Below are positions 60,863 through 64,000 of a DNA stretch of 64,000 bases, in pieces. The stretch is from assembly GCA_000320545.1 (NCBI GenBank), contig ADNK01002058.1:174244-238243 (forward strand), written 5' to 3'. Numbering within the stretch: the stretch's first letter is position 1; each line of letters starts with the position of its first letter. The position numbers and the translations under genes were made by a program. The notes below the pieces were generated by a model. It did not search any database. It was not told where the DNA came from and worked only from the letters and a program-made list of their open reading frames with translations. The stretch comes from Bigelowiella natans CCMP2755. Lineage: Eukaryota; Cercozoa; Chlorarachniophyceae.

Positions 60863-61812
60863 ATGATGGCACCAGCAGGACGACTGGTCGGCTGCTGTCG
60901 AAACTTCCATGTCACTGTAGCGTTATCATTTTTGGTTTCATCATCCCAACCGCTCAGCAGTGCAGCCACGGTACTCGTTCGTGGTCAGCTACAACCGTTA
61001 GGAAGTCGAACTAGACGTGGAATCAGATTAAAGTCTCGTCCTTCTGCTGTCTCCGCCGTACCGTCATGGTCATCCGTAGCGTCCTCCTCATATTCATCTA
61101 TGCGTGGGACTACTACACTCACTTCAGCCCCGAATCAGGTAATCAGTTGGTGAATGACTGATAGCCAGCTTACCCTGATGTAGTACCCTTAGTGGGTGTT
61201 CAACGTTGATTTCTCGTATCATTGCATAGAATGCTGTTTGGAGACGGAAAATACAGCCACATCGCCCCCGCCTTTCTCCCAGCGCTCGAGATCCCAGCAT
61301 TCCTGATGTCATTATAGAAGCTGAAAAAAACTCGAACAAACAGCGTCCGTTTCGGTTTGCTGGGTATGGATTGTTTGGGGCATATGGTGCTGCCGTCGTA
61401 CTTTCAAACGCAGGAGTAATGTCAGAGGAGCTGTCGTCGTCATTTCCATTGCTCACCTTCTTCGACAGGTCTCCTTGGCTTCTATAATATGCTGTTATAT
61501 ACGCTGCATCGCTACTATTATAAAGAAGACTAACGATGCCATTGTCATCATCATTATCATACTAATCATCATCTATTATACTCATATTTCTCATAACGAT
61601 GCCATTATCATCATCATTATCATACTAATCATCATCTATCATAATCATATTTCTCAGTCAACCTGTCAGTCTGGCAATTGGAGGCCTCGCAGCAGCATTG
61701 TCTGTGTACTTCGTATCCACTGAAATTGAACAACGGGAGCAAAATATCGTCAGAATTTGGGGTAATAATGAGAGAACACACGTGCTGTGTCGATGCAGTA
61801 TCCAAAGGAAGC

Positions 61813-61843
<31 letters not shown>

Positions 61844-62891
61844 CAGTAGTAGTAGTAAGACGGAGTGAGCTGATGAGCTAATGTAGTGGTGATGCTAGTT
61901 AGAATTGGGTGGTCGTCGTCGTAAGCGAAATAGTAGTAGTAGATGGCTGAGGAGTGCATACATTATCATATATATCATATGTGTAGAGGAAGTCCAAAAG
62001 CGAGCTCAGCAGGGCACATTAGGCCAGAAGCAGCAGCAGCAGCAGCAGCAAACGGTGGGAAGAAGTAGTAGTACGACTAGGGTACTGTCTGTGCGATGAT
62101 ACCAGCTCATCATTCATTAACCGAATCCTTCATTTTTCATCTCCTACCACCATCTCACATCTGTTACATATCTCTATTCTCATCAAACCTTGTGGATCCC
62201 GTTTTAAATGATACCAAGCATTATTTAGCGTTGTATTTATCTTCTTTTCATCGCATTCATACATAACGTATTGCAGCAAATTCTTATTAGAAATGGAGCG
62301 GATTGAAAAATAATCGGTCGTAATTTTTACCGAAACAATAGGCTGATGACAAGCAAACGAGGACGAAAAAGAAGAAGGGCAAGAAATCATCCTCACGGAA
62401 TAGAGGATTTAGTAGAAGCACTGCAGAGAAACAAGCTGAAGTTGTAGGTGTCGACTCGACACCTACTGCAGCCTCAATGCAGCAGCGACAGCAACAAGAG
62501 GAAAAGAAGGAGGAAGAGGAGGAGGGGGGTAGGAAAGCGGGGATTGTGGATGGGCTCTTGGGTAGTGTGAAAGATACAATGCAGCAAGCAAATGCTATGG
62601 CAAGGGTAATAATGGATTCTTCTGAGTGTTAATCGACCATCTACATTGAAACGAATCACCATAATTTGGAATGATGCTTGCTGCTGTTGCTGCTGACATT
62701 GGATGGCAATATAGATCGTCAAACTTACTGCTTCTCCTTCCCACATCTTTACGTGTTCGGGAAAATTTCTATAATCATTGGTTGTTTTATTTCCACTTCA
62801 GGTACAGGCTCTTGAGATAAACAGTGCTTTAGAAGATAGCGGCGTGTTGCCTAGATTGAATCAAACGGGTACGGGGCAGAAGGGTGAATAG
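60863..62891 (+). CDS. Unrecognised plastid-type membrane protein, 355 residues
   Basis: Six exons, 60863-61138, 61230-61468, 61658-61761, 61987-62081, 62342-62605 and 62802-62891, join in frame to 355 residues plus stop. I do not recognise the family. The N-terminus MMAPAGRLVGCCRNF then HVTVALSFLVSSSQPLSSA reads as a signal peptide; the next 60 residues are Arg/Ser-rich without acid (RGQLQPLGSRTRRGIRLKSR), as in a plastid transit peptide. Then come two hydrophobic helices, AGYGLFGAYGAAVVLSNAG and VSLAIGGLAAALSVYFV, a Gln-rich linker, a very basic patch (QTRTKKKKGKKSSSR) and an acidic Gln/Glu tail with GIVDGLLGSVKDTMQQANAM near the end. The in-frame ATG at 60734 is possible but gives a Cys-rich extension, so the 60863 ATG-ATG start is preferred. 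A thylakoid or envelope site is likely; role unknown. Confidence 0.7.
61531..61656. repeat. 63-bp tandem duplication ending at an intron acceptor
   Basis: Unit 61531-61593 is repeated at 61594-61656 with about four differences. The second unit ends at the acceptor of exon 3 (TTTCTCAG); the first ends TTTCTCATAACG and has lost the AG. Confidence 0.9.
61815..61858. repeat. (GTA)n microsatellite in an intron
   Basis: About 14 GTA/GCA units in the third intron of the 355-residue plastid-type gene. Confidence 0.95.
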
Positions 62892-63757
62892 AGTTTATCA
62901 TACCCAGCAAAGAGGAAAGTAATGATACGATTCCACACGGAAGCATTGAAAGTAAATGTTACACAGCTATCGAGTGTGCGTGCAATGAACAAGAAAAGGT
63001 ACTACATGCAGCGAGGAAAGCTGATGTTTAGTTGCATCCATTTGATTGACCTTCAGTTGAATCTTTGGAAATGGTCTAGATGATGTCCAGCTACTTTCTA
63101 GCTTTGTTCCCAAGAGCCAGTCACGTACTTCCCAACGCATCCACGCACATCATGACTCACAAAGCTGCTTCATGTTCTGTGGTTGCCCAACGCTAGGACA
63201 CGCACATTCATCGAATGTCTTGCATGAATGTTCATGGAATCAAACGTCTAGGTGCATGTGCGAGCACACGTCCAGACGTGGACATTTGTTGGACAATGTT
63301 GGATCGCAATGAGCAGCAGCGACCAAAAATCCCAAAATGTTGCACTGATCTCCAGACTCTGGTGCCAAACCAGTGTTTGTTCCAGACATTGAGCAGACAT
63401 CTCTGGATCAAAACTCGATCATGCATGCATGCATGTGCAAGTGTGTGCAAGTGTCAATTCACAAAATTGACACAACGTCCAAAAAAAAGATTGCGCAAAA
63501 AAATTGAAGCAAATTGGACGCATTGCAATGCAATGCAAGAAGTGCATGAGCTGTGTCTCACCTGCACGTTCAAAAAGTGCAAAGCATTGACAAGCCAGCG
63601 AAAACGATGCACACACACATCACATCACATCACATCACATCACGTTGTCTTTGACAAAAATCGAATTCACACACACAAGAAAAGATCCGAGGTCGGGTCA
63701 GAAGTTCGGGTTTCAGTTTGGACCCAAATCGCAACAACTGTCACAATGAAAGTCATG
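62892..63757. other. Subtelomeric non-coding region
   Basis: TGCA/CATG-rich sequence with a (CACAT)n tract at about 63616-63643. Open frames on both strands overlap without family resemblance. This is the last unique DNA before the telomeric array. Confidence 0.6.
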
Positions 63758-63987
63758 GGTCAGGGTTAGGGTCAGGGTTAGGGTCAGGGTTAGGGTTAGG
63801 GTTAGGGTTAGGGTTAGGGTTAGGGTTAGGGTTAGGGTTAGGGTTAGGGTTAGGGTTAGGGTTAGGGTTAGGGTTAGGGTTAGGGTTAGGGTTAGGGTTA
63901 GGGTTAGGGTTAGGGTTAGGGTTAGGTTTAAAGTTAGGGTTAGGGTTAGGGTTAGGGTTAGGGTTAGGGTTAAAAATTAGGGTTAGG
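63758..63987 (+). repeat. (TTAGGG)n telomeric array
   Basis: About 35-38 hexamers. The left edge holds GGGTCA variants; near the right edge there are GGGTTTAAAG and GGGTTAAAAA variants. The G-rich strand runs 5' to 3' toward the right end, as expected at a right chromosome end. The final 13 bp of the window (from about 63988) are not telomeric. Confidence 0.97.
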
Positions 63988-64000
63988 ATTCCACGGGTGT

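Noticed and set aside
63610-63645. CACATCACAT tract as a CRISPR-like array
   Set aside because: It is a simple 5-bp tandem repeat without spacers.

Overview
This is an intron-rich nuclear segment from a protist alga with a complex (secondary) plastid, and it ends in a (TTAGGG)n telomere-type array on the right. Coding exons are split by GT-AG introns. I rebuilt the main gene models by following frame across each junction, and most sum exactly to a multiple of three. A [2Fe-2S] plant-type ferredoxin (48714-49388) and an unknown membrane protein (60863-62891) both begin with a hydrophobic signal segment followed by a basic, Ser/Ala/Arg-rich transit-like stretch, which is the bipartite leader needed to enter a plastid inside the endomembrane system. 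Neither shows Phe just after the signal segment (the stramenopile/cryptophyte rule), so a chlorarachniophyte such as Bigelowiella is my best guess. That is inference, not proof.

Layout, left to right: the 3' end of a GS28-like Qb-SNARE (+); a single-exon endonuclease/exonuclease/phosphatase enzyme with an RS-rich insert (-); an NDUFAF3/Mth938-type protein (+); an unrecognised 1894-residue protein (-); a divergent F1-ATPase alpha-like protein (+); a very large RING-CH membrane ubiquitin ligase with Tudor-like segments (+); a four-finger C2H2 protein with a 1200-residue homopolymer-rich N-terminus (-); an MPPED-type metallophosphoesterase (+); a yeast-style two-domain glyoxalase I (-); a decayed coding region (+); an EngB-type GTPase (-); a secreted type-B carboxylesterase (+); ferredoxin (-); diphthine synthase DPH5 with an N-terminal leader (+); a WRAP73/WDR8 WD40 protein (+); a plastid-type two-helix membrane protein (+); subtelomeric repeats and the telomeric array.

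The genes do not form a pathway; this is ordinary eukaryotic gene scatter, with several divergent pairs sharing short upstream regions. Between genes lie islands of quite different sequence, rich in TGCA, CATG, CTAG and GCGC words and carrying dispersed repeats. Trinucleotide microsatellites (GTA/TAC, ATC/GAT, CTT/AAG, CAG/CTG) are extremely common in introns and in the low-complexity parts of proteins.

The observations most worth following are the DPH5 leader, which could place diphthamide synthesis in the periplastidial compartment; the nucleus-encoded, apparently plastid-directed F1-alpha paralogue; the RING-CH/Tudor architecture; (GTA)n tracts that start at intron donors and resemble the U2 branch-recognition word; and several recent local duplications. 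I recognised no tRNA, rRNA, CRISPR or intact transposon.
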